From Metarhizium brunneum (taxonomy: Eukaryota; Ascomycota; Sordariomycetes; Hypocreales; Clavicipitaceae), in NCBI RefSeq assembly GCF_013426205.1, contig NC_089422.1, forward strand, positions 2,170,001-2,234,000: 64,000 bases of DNA, in the 5' to 3' direction. Shown here piece by piece: positions 21,760 through 33,063 of the stretch (positions are counted from its first letter, which is position 1; each line of letters opens with the position of its first letter). The position numbers and the translations under genes were made by a program. Under the pieces are notes generated by a model that was given only the letters and a program-made list of their open reading frames with translations, searched no databases and had not been told where the DNA came from.

Positions 21760-22381
21760 GCATGGCCTGGTGGAAAATGCAAATCGAATTATGCGTTTTA
21801 ATGAATAGACCAAAATCCATGTGGTCTTGTCTTTGTACATTTGTGGTTATCACGGGTATTGGTCGGTACGGTCTGCGTTGGAAATGTATAGAAATAGACC
21901 GTATAATATGAAACACGAATATATGTAGCATTAATTTATGGCGTAGAAGCGTGCGAGGTTGGTGTGAATATTTAATCATTAACTACTAGTCTCATCTTAG
22001 GTGGACATGGCGAGTTGTCGTGAGCTTCGCTTTTCTAGTGGTGCCAATTGCTCTGTCTCTTATCAATCGCAACCAACATTGAAAGTGACATGGCACCACC
22101 CCCTGCCTTCCAAGGTTGTTGGGCAAGGTTGTCAGTCGTGTCCCGGATCCTACCCTTGAGCTCGGGCCAAGGGTCCAATGCAGCGGGCGGAGCTAACGGA
22201 GCTCCGCGGCGCGACGCTCTGATTGGCGGCGGCTTCGCCCCATGAAGATTGGCCAGATGAGCAACTCGTGGCAATTTCTTGCATATCAATTGCCATATTG
22301 CAACGCCAATTTTCGCCCCCGATAGCCTCGTTGTCTTCGTTATCGAGCCCTCTCACATCCATACGAACCAATTGCCAGACC
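21760..22381. other. Intergenic
   Basis: 622 bp between the glucanase and the ZIP transporter. The first 250 bp are AT-rich as expected of a 3' flank; the rest is the ZIP promoter. No gene is seen. Confidence 0.5.
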
Positions 22382-23835
22382 ATGGCGCGCCCAGCAGTCT
22401 TATGGCTGCTCCTCGCCCTGACAGCCTGCGCGCTCGCGGCACCCCAAAACGAGGTCAGCAAGCATGCCCTCGAGAGCTTGAGCCTCGACGACCTCGACCA
22501 TGAACTCCAGGTATGTGAACATTCGCCTTGCTCCGCTCCACGATCTATTTTAACAAGCGCAATAACAGACGTGCCCAATTGTCCAAGAGCTGTCGGCCAT
22601 CAAGCACGCCCATCACGCCGCGGCGCCCTCGTCCCTCACGACGCGCCTCTTCGCCGTCCTCTTCCCCGGGTCTCCCGCCGTCAACGCCCTCCTCGCGACG
22701 CTGTACATCTCTGGCCCGCCCAACTTTCTGCTCGCGCTATGCCCGACAAACATTGACCCGTCGTCACTGAGCGTCATGGTCGCTTTTGCCGTGGGCGGCC
22801 TGCTGGGCGACACGCTGTTCCACCTGCTGCCCGAGATTTTCTTGGGCGAGGACGAGCCCGACAGGGCCAGGTTTGTGCTTGTCGAGCCCAACAGGAACTT
22901 GGTCCTGGGGCTAGCCATCCTCGTTGGGTTCATGACGTTTGTCGCCATGGACAAGGGGCTGCGCATCGCGACCGGCGGCGCGGGCCACGACCACCACTCG
23001 CACGCCCACGCCCACGAGGCTGATGCCCAGACGACCACGGCGGCTGCGAGCGGCGCCGACACTGGCACTGGAAACGGGCAGGTCAAGTCGCGCAGGAAGG
23101 GCAAGGGCAAGAAGGAACATGCCGACGAGGACCATCACAAGGAGGTGAATCCCAGCGTGAAACTAGGGGGGTACCTCAACTTGATGTCAGTAGCTGAATT
23201 TCCACACCCGAGTCACAAAAGAGAGAGAGAGGAGTAGAGGAAAAGGAAGTTGTGCTAACGAAACAAACTCTGCAGCGCCGACTTTACGCACAACATCACC
23301 GACGGCCTCGCCATGTCTGCCAGTTTCTATGCGTCGCCAACCATTGGCGCCACCACCACGGTCGCCGTCTTCTTCCACGAAATCCCCCACGAGGTCGGCG
23401 ACTTTGCGCTCCTCGTGCAGTCGGGCTTCTCCAAGCGGGCGGCCATGGCGTCGCAGTTTGTCACGGCCATTGGCGCGCTGATGGGCACCCTGATCGGCAT
23501 TGCCATTCAGGAATTCGGCGGCGGGAACACGGACGGCGAGGCTTCCATGCCGCGCAATGCCGGGCTCTGGGGCACAAGCCTGGTACGTCGTCACTATTTT
23601 TTTTTTTAATTTCCCGCTTCTCTATACCAGATGCTAACCTGGCAACCAGACCTGGGGTGACATGTTGCTGCCCTTTACTGCCGGCACGTTCCTCTACGTC
23701 GGCACCGTGGCGGTCATCCCGGAGCTCCTGGAGACGGGACCCAACAAGATGCAGGAGCTTCGAAAGACGCTGGTGCAGTTCTCTGCCGTGGCGGTCGGCG
23801 CGGGCATCATGCTGTACATTTCGTGGCACGACTAG
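22382..23835 (+). CDS. ZIP-family zinc transporter (Zip7/Yke4 type)
   Basis: Four exons, 22382-22510, 22569-23185, 23276-23582 and 23650-23835, give 412 residues. A signal peptide (about 1-20, [12 protein letters not shown]) is followed by hydrophobic segments and a variable loop rich in His ([11 protein letters not shown]) and then in Lys/Arg and acidic residues. The third exon starts inside the metal-site helix: [15 protein letters not shown], and [12 protein letters not shown] forms the second half of the binuclear site; both are the ZIP family hallmark (HNxxD and HExPHE). Known: proteins of this subgroup (Zip7, yeast Yke4) move zinc out of the ER/Golgi lumen into the cytosol. ER membrane location is inferred from the subgroup. 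The motif only becomes intact with the GTCAGT...CTGCAG splice at 23186-23275. Confidence 0.9.
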
Positions 23836-24066
23836 CGTTTTTTACTCGTCGTTTGCATTTGGGAGGGGGGAGGGGGAGAGAACAGGATTTAGAACAGGGC
23901 CGGCCCATCTGCTTGCTGGGAAATAAATGCACTCGGGGAACAAACATGTCGGTATGACGGCGCGGAACCAGGTAACCAGCTCCCTTTGTAGGATTTGTCA
24001 TTGAAGGTGGCAGCATATACTCGAGTACCTACTGGGTAAGTAGGTATAATGGGAGTGTCGGCAGAG

Positions 24067-24119
24067 GGCATTGAACATGGCATTGAACATGGCATTGAAC
24101 ATGGCATTGAACATGGCAT
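24067..24119 (+). repeat. Tandem repeat of 12-bp GGCATTGAACAT
   Basis: Four perfect copies and a partial fifth, in non-coding DNA. Confidence 0.97.
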
Positions 24120-25751
24120 ACAGACTTCAGACATCTCTGGCCAATACCGAGACGTACGTACCTGAGCTTCAACATTTGACTCTGACAGTTCAACCTCACA
24201 TTTGCTGCGGGTTTGTGCCCCTGGTTGTGCAGGCCAAAGCAGCATTCAGCCATTATAATACCCGTTCGATGAACGTTATGCGTTGATTGATTCTTGTGTT
24301 CAGCCCAGACCACACGGTCATGTTAAGCCTGTCGCCTGCCAACCCTAGAGTCAAGCGAAACAAACCAGAATATGCTCTGCTACGTTTATGTTTTAATACC
24401 CTACTTAGATTCCCAACACAAACAATCAATAAACTTGGCGTCATAACGACCAAGGCAGACAAAGAAGCGCCTTTGGTTGCACTTGAAACCCGAATTTTTA
24501 TTTCCATTATTACCCTACCCAGTACTTAGATAGTCCCGGATGATTGGACCGGCAGAGACAGAGAGACACGGGAATGAGGCCGGGTATGTCGATGGCGGTG
24601 CACACGCGTCTTCTTTTGAATAATAGTTGCCAACTATTGTTCAGGCGGTCACAGTTGGTCCGAGCGTTCAGGGTCCTTTGACGACCTGCATCAAGCACAA
24701 CCATCAGCGGTGGGAGGATTGAGGCTTGCGGCAACACCGTCCAGACTCCAAGGCATGCATGTGACATGGGACATTGATGGGACATGGGCCACGATGCACG
24801 GGAACAAGCCTGAGCCTGCGAGTGGCCCGGCCAACGGGTTTCGTGCCGCAACATCCGCAACATCTAGAAACTTCGCAGTCTGAGGGATTCGAGCAACATC
24901 TGGAGCTTGAGTCAAGGACCCAATAAGAATACTGCGCTAATCCCGAGACGGCGATCGGCGGGCATATTATGCATGGAAATGATGGAGACAATCTAGCGAG
25001 GGCTGAAGAAGACATCTGGTCCTCGTTTGAGAGCATCATCAGGCCTTTCAGTACCACCCATGTATGGCCTTGTCGATATCGACCATCAGTTTGCGCATGA
25101 TTTTCTACCCCGAAGTAAACACAAACCAGGATGGAAGCTACCGAGTATCTTGATGAGTTTGCGTGATGAGCTAATATTTCGCATGACTGCGAGGCTGCTC
25201 GGGATGCGACCTAGTTTCGCAAGCCACGGCACCAAAAAAAAGCATATTGGCTTCTTGATGGTGGGAGGGTGCCTGCACACCCGTCCATCCCACACATCGT
25301 GTGTGTGTGTATGTACATACATACAAAGTGCAGCCCTCGGAGCGCCGACGCGCGCATTGCGGGCGTAAGATCGGAAAAAAAAAAGGAGACGCTCCGAGGT
25401 GAGAAAGAAAGTACCGGTACTAACATGGATGGTTAGCTTTATGGATGAATATTCAGGTTCGTTCCTTGGAGCGGGCTGGGCGGTGGATGCTTTTTCTGGC
25501 CATGGTGGTTCACGATAGTTGAGGGGGTGATGGTAAAAGTTTTTTCTGACTAGTACTGTAGTAATACTACAGCTCATCGACGGCGCAACAGGCGATATCG
25601 GAACGTGGCGGGCACCAATCTGCCATATCCAGGCACACAATCATGCTCACACGTAAAATCCCAGAGTGTTGTGTGAATGCAGAACAAGATGTTCCCCGGG
25701 GCAAATTAAGCCGAAGGTGGTAGCCGGCAAAAATTTTGCATTGACGTTGGC

Positions 25752-25775
25752 CATGTGCATGTGCATGTGCATGTG
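25752..25775 (+). repeat. CATGTG microsatellite, four copies
   Basis: Four perfect hexamers in the gene-free region, 24 bp. Confidence 0.95.
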
Positions 25776-26816
25776 CGGCACGCGAGAACCGACGAGGGAG
25801 ACGAAACGCCTAATGGCATTGTACATTATGGCGTGCAGTGATGTGATGCTTCGTAGGAAGATCAATTGACGCAGCAAGTCGACGTCGCATTGGTGCCTTG
25901 TGAGTTGCTGCTTCTGGCCAAAGAGCTCATCCCCATCCCCGCATTCTTAAAAAACAAGCTCACGAGTGGCCAGTTAGTACAAATCCCCAGATTCTTTGTC
26001 TCTGCAGCGTGTTTTACAAAAAGTAGCTGGGATCTCCGAGTGGATAAGGCTGTCCCCGTTGGTAGAAGGATGGCGCGGACTTTGGTGTTGTTTGGTTGCC
26101 GGCTCGGCTGCTCTCTGCCCGTGACGGCTCTTTGATTGACAGGCCGCCCTGGTACTACTCTGGTATTACCCTATTCGGGGGGGTGTGCGGTGCTGGCTTC
26201 TTTCCGATTCATTCGCCGAATGCGCCCACTTCGTGAGGCTTCCAAGCCCACCCATTAAGGTCCAGACCGAAGTCCACGACAGGCTTCCAAATATTCCAAG
26301 TGTTCCCGTGAACACTTGTCCCTCTTTTTTTTCCCTTCCGTGCCCTTTGCTACCGGAAAGACGCGGTGCTGTAAAAATTAAAGACTTGGAAAAACATTGT
26401 CGAGTTCCTGCCACACGCGGTTATGCACCCCCAGGTAAGGGGGTCCATGGCAGGAGACATCATTTATGACTAACAAGCAATAAGAATTTGGTCATGTGGA
26501 CGACGTGGAGTTGAATCGTGGTCAAGCTTGCCATGATTGAAGCCCGACCGTGGTCGAGGCCAATGAGCTGATTTTGCGGTGTGTGCTCCGCGGTGATGCT
26601 GTTGATAATGCTGCAAACCTACCAGTCAACTGGGGCTGGCCGTGTCAACGCGATAGTCGCACGTATGTAGGAATGTTTAGAGCTCACAATGTTGTTAGCC
26701 AGGAACCAGTATGCCAGGAGTGAGATAGTGCGAACGGCACTGGGAGGCTCCGTCGGAAGAAATGGAGACTGTGGACAAGGTCAGCCAATCTGGCAGAGCG
26801 ATGAAATATCGAGAGC

Positions 26817-27056
26817 CCATCCCTTTGGGTGTTCGAAGGTGCCGATTGCGTACCGGGCCCGCTTTGCCTGAGATACCTAGTAGATACCTGGTTTAGTGCG
26901 TATAGATATGTACCTTTTTGTATATAGGAAGATAAATGTACTTATATCTCTATATAATATCCTAGTATATTAATGTATCTCTTGTATTGAGATTTTTAAT
27001 TGGTTGACATCCTTGTTCGGTTCAAAATCGGCACCTTTGAACACCCAAAGGCATGG
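26817..27056. repeat. Inverted repeat, 31-bp arms with AT-rich core
   Basis: The left arm 26817-26847 and the reverse complement of 27026-27056 agree at 29 of 31 positions. The 178 bp between them are much richer in A and T (TATATA-like) than the flanks. Read outward-in on opposite strands both arms encode LWVF(E/K)GAD, so they look like two inverted copies of one coding fragment rather than a simple hairpin. A minus-strand frame through the right arm reads CNNIPGMNLLSRYDPCLWVF, which looks like a protein relic I do not recognise. Confidence 0.85.
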
Positions 27057-29038
27057 ATCGTAGCGGGATAACAAGTTCATGCCAGGGATGTTGTTGCAGA
27101 GTGTAACATAGACTGCTTGATGAGACGTTGAGATCGTGATCGCGGTGGGCACCGAGATGATGCATTGCATCTAGGATCTGGTGATCAGCAGCTCCTATCG
27201 CTTCTCCGCCAATGACGGTCCGATCGAAGCAGTTTCGGCGTCCAGTCGGTCAACACTCAATATTAAACGTGATGTAACACGTATTGTCAGTGGTGTGAAT
27301 ACTATATCTTTGTTGGGGTAGCTCGACTACTAGGCACTACCTAGGTACCTACTGTCGTTGGTGCATGCTTAGCTGGTACTTATAAATCACGCCTTGGTGT
27401 TGACTCATTGCCTGTGCGGCTCACAAGTTCCGTGGATGCAAGGGACTTGACCTTGATTGTCCATGTTGCTGGCGGCGGCGCATGAAAATGCAACCGAAAT
27501 CTGTCTGGTTGAACAATCCGCAAACCCTTCCAAAGTTGGCAGCACTTTAGTACTTGAGCTGCTGAGGCACCAAGTGAAGGTATAGGTACCCAGGTAAGTA
27601 CCCAGTATTACGTCCAGCATTTTGAAATATGCTTCCACTAGGCGGAAGGGGCAAAGCATGGTTGGAGAATTGTGCAGAAGCAGTTTCAATGTTGGCAAAA
27701 GATCAATCAATGCATGTCGTGTTCAGCGGGACAGCTGCCAATGAGCTTCCACAATTCGCCGTTGCCCGCGTTGACGGAGCTGTTCTCGGAACAACTTGCT
27801 CCATACTTTCTTTACAACAGACCAAAGGCAAGAGCGACAGGCACATTGCACGGAATAGTGGGAGCGAGAAACGCGGGAAGGAGCTACCGCATGCGAGTGG
27901 CGTTTGGGCAAAATTTCAAGAAAGAAAAAAATACTAATAGTAATAATAATTATAGCCCATTTTGCACCACGCCTCCCGGATGGAGCGACAGCATCTAAGC
28001 GGCACGCCCCGTGAACATGGCGAGATGCCATGATGCGCGCGAAAAGGAAAGCCTCAAGCCTGCCTATTGCGTGCTCCAAGCTCCTTCCATGCAGCAAAGA
28101 TGGTGGGAGGAGCCAATGGAGCCTGACGGGGCCAAGTAGGTGGAGGGTGGTGACTCGAGAGTGGCGTGCACTTGCAAAGTGTAAAGTACCGGTACTGCGT
28201 AGCACTGGTAGTACCAAGTCTAGGCTCGTTGCCAGGTCATGGCTGTCCGCTCGCTCCTTCCTCCACCGCCGCAAAGGGGACGTTTGGATCTGTGCTGGAG
28301 CCAGCGAAGCTCTAGAATGGTCGACTCTCCTCTTCGCTTGCATTGTCTCCATGGACCACGGCGTGTCCCAAGTGACACGAGATAAAAAAGAATGCATCTC
28401 CCGCTCCCTTCACGATGCTATCATGTGTCGTTAGAGTCCTGCCACTTTCTACTCTCCCCTTGCCAGAGACCAACACGAGGCTCATTGTGCTTTTTCTTCT
28501 GTTGCGCTTTCGTCTGTTTGTCCTATTACAATATCAACGCCTTGGTTCTTCTTTTTGCACTGTCTTGGTTTATTCTTTGTGTCACGCCACTCACGACTTA
28601 TACCACCACCACCTTCCACCCGCCACCTGGGTCAAAAACCAGCTTAATTCTGCCACACATACATACACACACGCTTTAATTCTCAACCAATAATCCTCAT
28701 TAAAACCCTGCTATTGCATCATTCTCGGAAACCACTGCTGTCGCAGTTATCATCGATTGGCTGATCTTCGCCCGCTCCAATCGGCAATATTTCCAAGCAA
28801 AATACTTGCTTACAAACCGCTCCAGCTTATATAAACGACAAGCCAAAGGGCGTCATTCAAGACTCCGCGTCTTGGTACATTTCAGGAGACGTCCTAGGCC
28901 GATAGTGTAAAAAAGACGTTCAGAATTGGCTAATTCTACGTTTTTACTTTTACACTCGCAAGCAGAGTCCTGCAATTAGCCAAAGCAAGCTACAAGAGAT
29001 CCCGCCATTTTACAGACAACATCAATATTGGCCACACA

Positions 29039-30514
29039 ATGGTTGTAGGAACTGGAGCTGCGGCTCTAGCAGGAGCTCGTACGACCAAAAATGTTGTCAA
29101 TCAGAAGCCCAATATTCAAATCAAGATTGAGAAACACTTTAATTCCAAGGTCTACACATCGGGGTCCACCATCTCCGGCCAAGCGCTTGTCAAAACTCAG
29201 AAGGACACTCGATTCGATGATTTTGACATCATTTTCTCTGGTATTGCTGCCACCCGTCTGGATTTTGTTCAGCAGTATCCTTCGCACTCGTTCCGACCTT
29301 TCATGAAGCTTCGAATGCCCATCGACAGATCCACTCTGCCAGAGAGTCACGTTTTTGAAGCTGGAAAGACGTACACGATCCCCTTCAACTTTGTTGTTCC
29401 TCACCATCTCACCATTGGAGCTTGCAACCACTACTGCTCTTCACCGGCCGTGCAAGAGCAGCATTTGCGTTTGCCACCTACTGTTGGTTTCTGGGAACGC
29501 GACGATCAAGCCCCAGACATGGTCCAGATTGAATACTCAATCAAGGCCAGAGCTTATCGCAGAGCATCCGAAGCAGGAGGAATCCCCCAAAAGATTATGG
29601 ACGGGTACCACATCCTCAAGGTACTTCCAGCTCTTCCCGAAGATGCGCCTCTCGACATTACCTTCAGAGATGAGCGATACAGCTTGTCCAAGACCAAGAC
29701 CATTCGCAAGAACCTCTTCTCTGTCAAGGCAGGAAAACTTACCGTCTCCGCGGCTCAGCCAAGTGCTGTGATGCTATCCGCAGACGGACGTCATGCATTG
29801 GGCTCCGTTGCTCGGATCAGCCTGGAGTTTGCGCCTACCTCGACCGAGAGTGTGCCTCCCAAAATCAACTCTATTTCTGGCAAGATTGTCTCTTCGACAT
29901 TTTTCGGTGCAGCTCCCTCTGACCTTCTCCCTAATTTGGGAAGTCGAGCCACCTACACTGCCAATCCATCTCTCAGCTACACCGTGTCGAACAACATCTT
30001 CAACAACAAGCCTGTGGAGAAAGTAGCCTGGCAGGTGCACAATGTATCTGGACGCCGGGACTCTGGATATTCTAGTTTGGGTAATGCTGACGAGGAACAG
30101 TCAGAGATGGAATGCTCTGATGACGCCTCGAAGACGAGCAAGAAATGTCCAATTCGACACAACGCTGTCGTTGACATCCCATTCAGCATTCCCATGACCA
30201 AGAAACTTTTCTTGCCCACTTTCCACTCGTGCCTAATCTCTCGCACGTACACCTTGCACCTCAACCTGTCTGTCGGCGCAACTAACACGACCATGTCGCT
30301 GGCGATCCCGCTGCAGATTGGTGTTGAGACCATTTACGAGCCCCAGAACGCCGGTCTACCAAGTTTCGAGAGCGTCATGGCCGAAAATGAACAGGCCGCC
30401 GTGGGTGGTCAACTTGATGTGCATAACGCGCAGTTTCCCGAGCTGATGGAGCACACGAACGGCATGCTTCCGGGGTACGACGAAATCAGCCGTCGAGCAG
30501 TTCGGGTTGCGTGA
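29039..30514 (+). CDS. Arrestin-like (alpha-arrestin) protein
   Basis: Intronless, 491 residues. The N-terminal half begins after a short Gly/Ala-rich start with IQIKIEKHFNSKVYTSGSTISG, the first strands of an arrestin N domain, and continues through FDDFDIIFSG and FNFVVPHHL. The C domain includes VVDIPFSIPMTKKLFLPTF and TTMSLAIPLQIGVETI. The C-terminal tail has LPSFESVMAE and LPGYDEISR. The LPGYDEI element resembles the PY-like motifs by which alpha-arrestins recruit Rsp5-type ubiquitin ligases. Known: such proteins select membrane cargo (transporters, receptors) for ubiquitination and endocytosis. Cytosol and plasma membrane/endosome are likely. It differs from the larger ArtA/Rim8-type members, and the cargo is unknown. 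The gene follows a long AT-poor leader with no other frame. Confidence 0.87.
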   Translation: MVVGTGAAALAGARTTKNVVNQKPNIQIKIEKHFNSKVYTSGSTISGQALVKTQKDTRFDDFDIIFSGIAATRLDFVQQYPSHSFRPFMKLRMPIDRSTLPESHVFEAGKTYTIPFNFVVPHHLTIGACNHYCSSPAVQEQHLRLPPTVGFWERDDQAPDMVQIEYSIKARAYRRASEAGGIPQKIMDGYHILKVLPALPEDAPLDITFRDERYSLSKTKTIRKNLFSVKAGKLTVSAAQPSAVMLSADGRHALGSVARISLEFAPTSTESVPPKINSISGKIVSSTFFGAAPSDLLPNLGSRATYTANPSLSYTVSNNIFNNKPVEKVAWQVHNVSGRRDSGYSSLGNADEEQSEMECSDDASKTSKKCPIRHNAVVDIPFSIPMTKKLFLPTFHSCLISRTYTLHLNLSVGATNTTMSLAIPLQIGVETIYEPQNAGLPSFESVMAENEQAAVGGQLDVHNAQFPELMEHTNGMLPGYDEISRRAVRVA

Positions 30515-33063
30515 CCATTGATCACATTTTCGACACTACATTAATACTTTCTCTCTTCTCATGATATTTTTTCTTGAGTGTTTCTTATCTCTTTTTCGGA
30601 GTCCATTTGGATAGACTGTTGAATTCCGCTGTTACATGTTCAACCTTGTCTTTAACATTCACCAACCCGCTTTCTTCTGCTTTCGGCGTGTTTACTTTAC
30701 TTGATGGCATGGTCTTTAGACAGCTTGTTTTAGGAAATTTTGGAAAGACAAAAGCATAATGAGTGGTTTCTTTTATTACGGAGTTTAGCATTCTGACTAG
30801 AGATTGGGGGAACACATAGAGATTCATTCGAGTTTGGGGACTGTCGCATTTGTTACTATTGACGTTGTGGTGAGCAAACGTGACATGGAATGCATGGGTT
30901 TGTTTAGGAAAATCGGGACATGATGATGAATGATTGCGCGTGTTGCTTTTTCTACATGACGACGACGATGACAATACAGCCGCGAGGTGAGCCTTGCAAA
31001 TGGCGGAAATAATTAATATAATGACTTGAAATCTATGCCTTTGCCCTGCCCGGATCCAGCCAACCCGGACTACCAAGTACGACCCGTATAACAATGATAA
31101 GAATAATGAAATGCATGCGCCAGAGAAGTGAATATCGATGATATCATTTTACAATTATAAAAAAAAATTTTTTTTCATAATAATTTAAAAAAGAAAGAAA
31201 AAAAATTAAAAGAAAAAGTGAATAATTGAACAACAGCAGTATTTCTCCGAGACACATCGACCGCCAGCCTCCTCAAGTGTGGCATGGAGAATCTGGCATT
31301 ATGTAGAGTGTGTTGGGACGCCGAGGGTGGTTGGAGTTTGAGTTTGATATTCGATTTGAGACGATAACGAAACGTGGGTAGCCATCAATGACTACACTTG
31401 GATATTAAGGCTTCACCGCAATAGAGGCAACGCGACAGAGCAGGCCAGAAAGTCGGGCGGTCGTGCTCGATATGCTTAATTTAATAACGATGTGACATGA
31501 TTTCTACTAGAACTAGTACTACTCCGTGTTGTTTAGTAAAGGCGAACGAATTATGGTAATGGCACGGAGTAGCATGGGGTACTAATGAGAAAAAAGGGAC
31601 AAAAATAACTTTTCCCCCATGCCGTTTTGCAATACGGACTAGGACCGGCGGGGGCCAATGGGCATCCAGCTCAAATTTGGATTCTCTGGCCAAGCAAGGC
31701 AGTGCTTGTCACCTTGAAAATGCAGGAAGGTTCGCGCAAGAAGAGAGTGGACCTGATTGGCGGCAGCATTGTATGCTGGGGAGCCGGCCCCACTTGCTTG
31801 CGATGGAAGGAGCGGCATGACAGATGGCTGTTTTCGAACCCGGAAGCGGGAGAGTGGCATTAAGGGAGACACGAAGGTGAAGGTGAAGATGAGGCTTGAG
31901 GTACAGGCAGGCGCGCTGCAGATGGCGACTGACGATGCTTCGCTGCCCTGGCTGCCCTAGCACCTACCTCATATATGCAGGTTTGAACAGGTCACCACGC
32001 GAGACAAAAGGAAGAAGGGAGCAGTTGGGCCAGCAAGATATCATTAAGTCAATGTACAGTGACTGACGGTAATTGAACCCCGCTGCAGCCAGACATGGAC
32101 AGCTCAACTGCCTCGAACTGCATGCATATCGCGCCACACAGAGGCCCGCCGATCCCACTCGCTCGCCTGATTTTGCTACAGGCAACGTGCTTCCACGCGT
32201 TGAACATGATGAATTCCCCAATTCCCCCATGTATTAACAAGTACATACAAGTACATATGTACGCACAATATCCTGATTTGATGATTGTATGTATGTTATG
32301 TATGTACATACCCGTGCGTCAGTCAAGCAGCAAGGTGCCCGCTCTCCCCAATTGCCCCCTTTAGCGTGGCTCCACACCCCGGCCTGCAGGCCAAGGCGTT
32401 CTTATCTCTGCAAGGTTTCCCGCTCGCTGCGCCGGATGGGACTCGAGCATCAGCTTGTCGGCATTGACTTTGGAACAGCCACCTCATTGTGCATCCTTTT
32501 CCTGCCTCGTTTCATATCATTCTCTGTCGATTTGCAACGGCTGGGCACCAAGGAGCCAGCATTCGCATCGCATACCCCGTATCGACTGCTGCGACGGCCG
32601 ACGTCGAGTCTTCACCAAAACCGGACCCCTGCTTGTCCACTTTGTCATCTCCCTAGGAGTTCGCAGTGAACCCAACGTTAAATCCATTCCGATCGCTTGG
32701 CATCTGCCCTCGTTTTGTCTCTCCCAACTCGCGTAACCTGGCGCTCGCACAGGTCCATCGCGATTAAGCTTAGATTTACGGTACTCGGTGCCGATTTCAC
32801 TCGTTTTTCTGTTTTTCTACAGCCATTCGCCCCCAGGACACCAGCGAGTACGGAAGCTCGCTGCCTCGATTTCACAACAGATATTACATGAGCATTCATT
32901 GTGGCGTTGCCGTTGGATTCGCACTGCCCATTGCCCATTGTTCGATCCCGCCGTCCCGACTCCCACGCTCGTCATAATCTTGCCGAGTCCGTGGCTTCAT
33001 TGCTGGTAGGCCACGGGGAATACAAGGCGAGACTGTATTGGATGCAGAGCACAGATATCCACA
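30515..33063. other. Intergenic, arrestin 3' side and TM9SF promoter
   Basis: 2.5 kb. Contains an A/T-only tract (about 31150-31220), two TACGGAGT/TACTCCGTG motifs (30777-30785 and 31520-31528) and a TACATA-rich stretch (about 32230-32310). The last 700 bp are probably the promoter and leader of the TM9SF gene. No gene is seen. Confidence 0.5.

Larger units (their letters stand above)
23836..29038. other. 5.2-kb gene-free region
   Basis: No reading frame here has family motifs, good codon character or consistent splice sites. It holds a 12-bp tandem repeat (24067-24119), a CATGTG microsatellite (25752-25775), a 31-bp inverted repeat (26817-26847 and 27026-27056) flanking an AT-rich core, and several short palindromic TACCTAGGTA-like motifs (for example 27338-27352 and around 27585-27604). 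The last 600 bp or so probably contain the promoter and long leader of the arrestin-like gene. Confidence 0.6.

Noticed and set aside
20710..21840. 376-codon minus-strand frame antisense to the glucanase, with an Ala/Ile/Val repeat
   Set aside because: The repeat is the complement of the Gly-Asn-Ser tract; the catalytic residues lie in the sense frame.
26030..26105. tRNA-like start (CTCCGAGTGGATAAGG)
   Set aside because: Resembles an A box of a serine/leucine tRNA, but no B box (GGTTCGA-type) or acceptor-stem pairing follows.
27723..28397. 224-codon minus-strand frame in the gene-free region
   Set aside because: Amino acid composition and lack of any domain fit random sequence.
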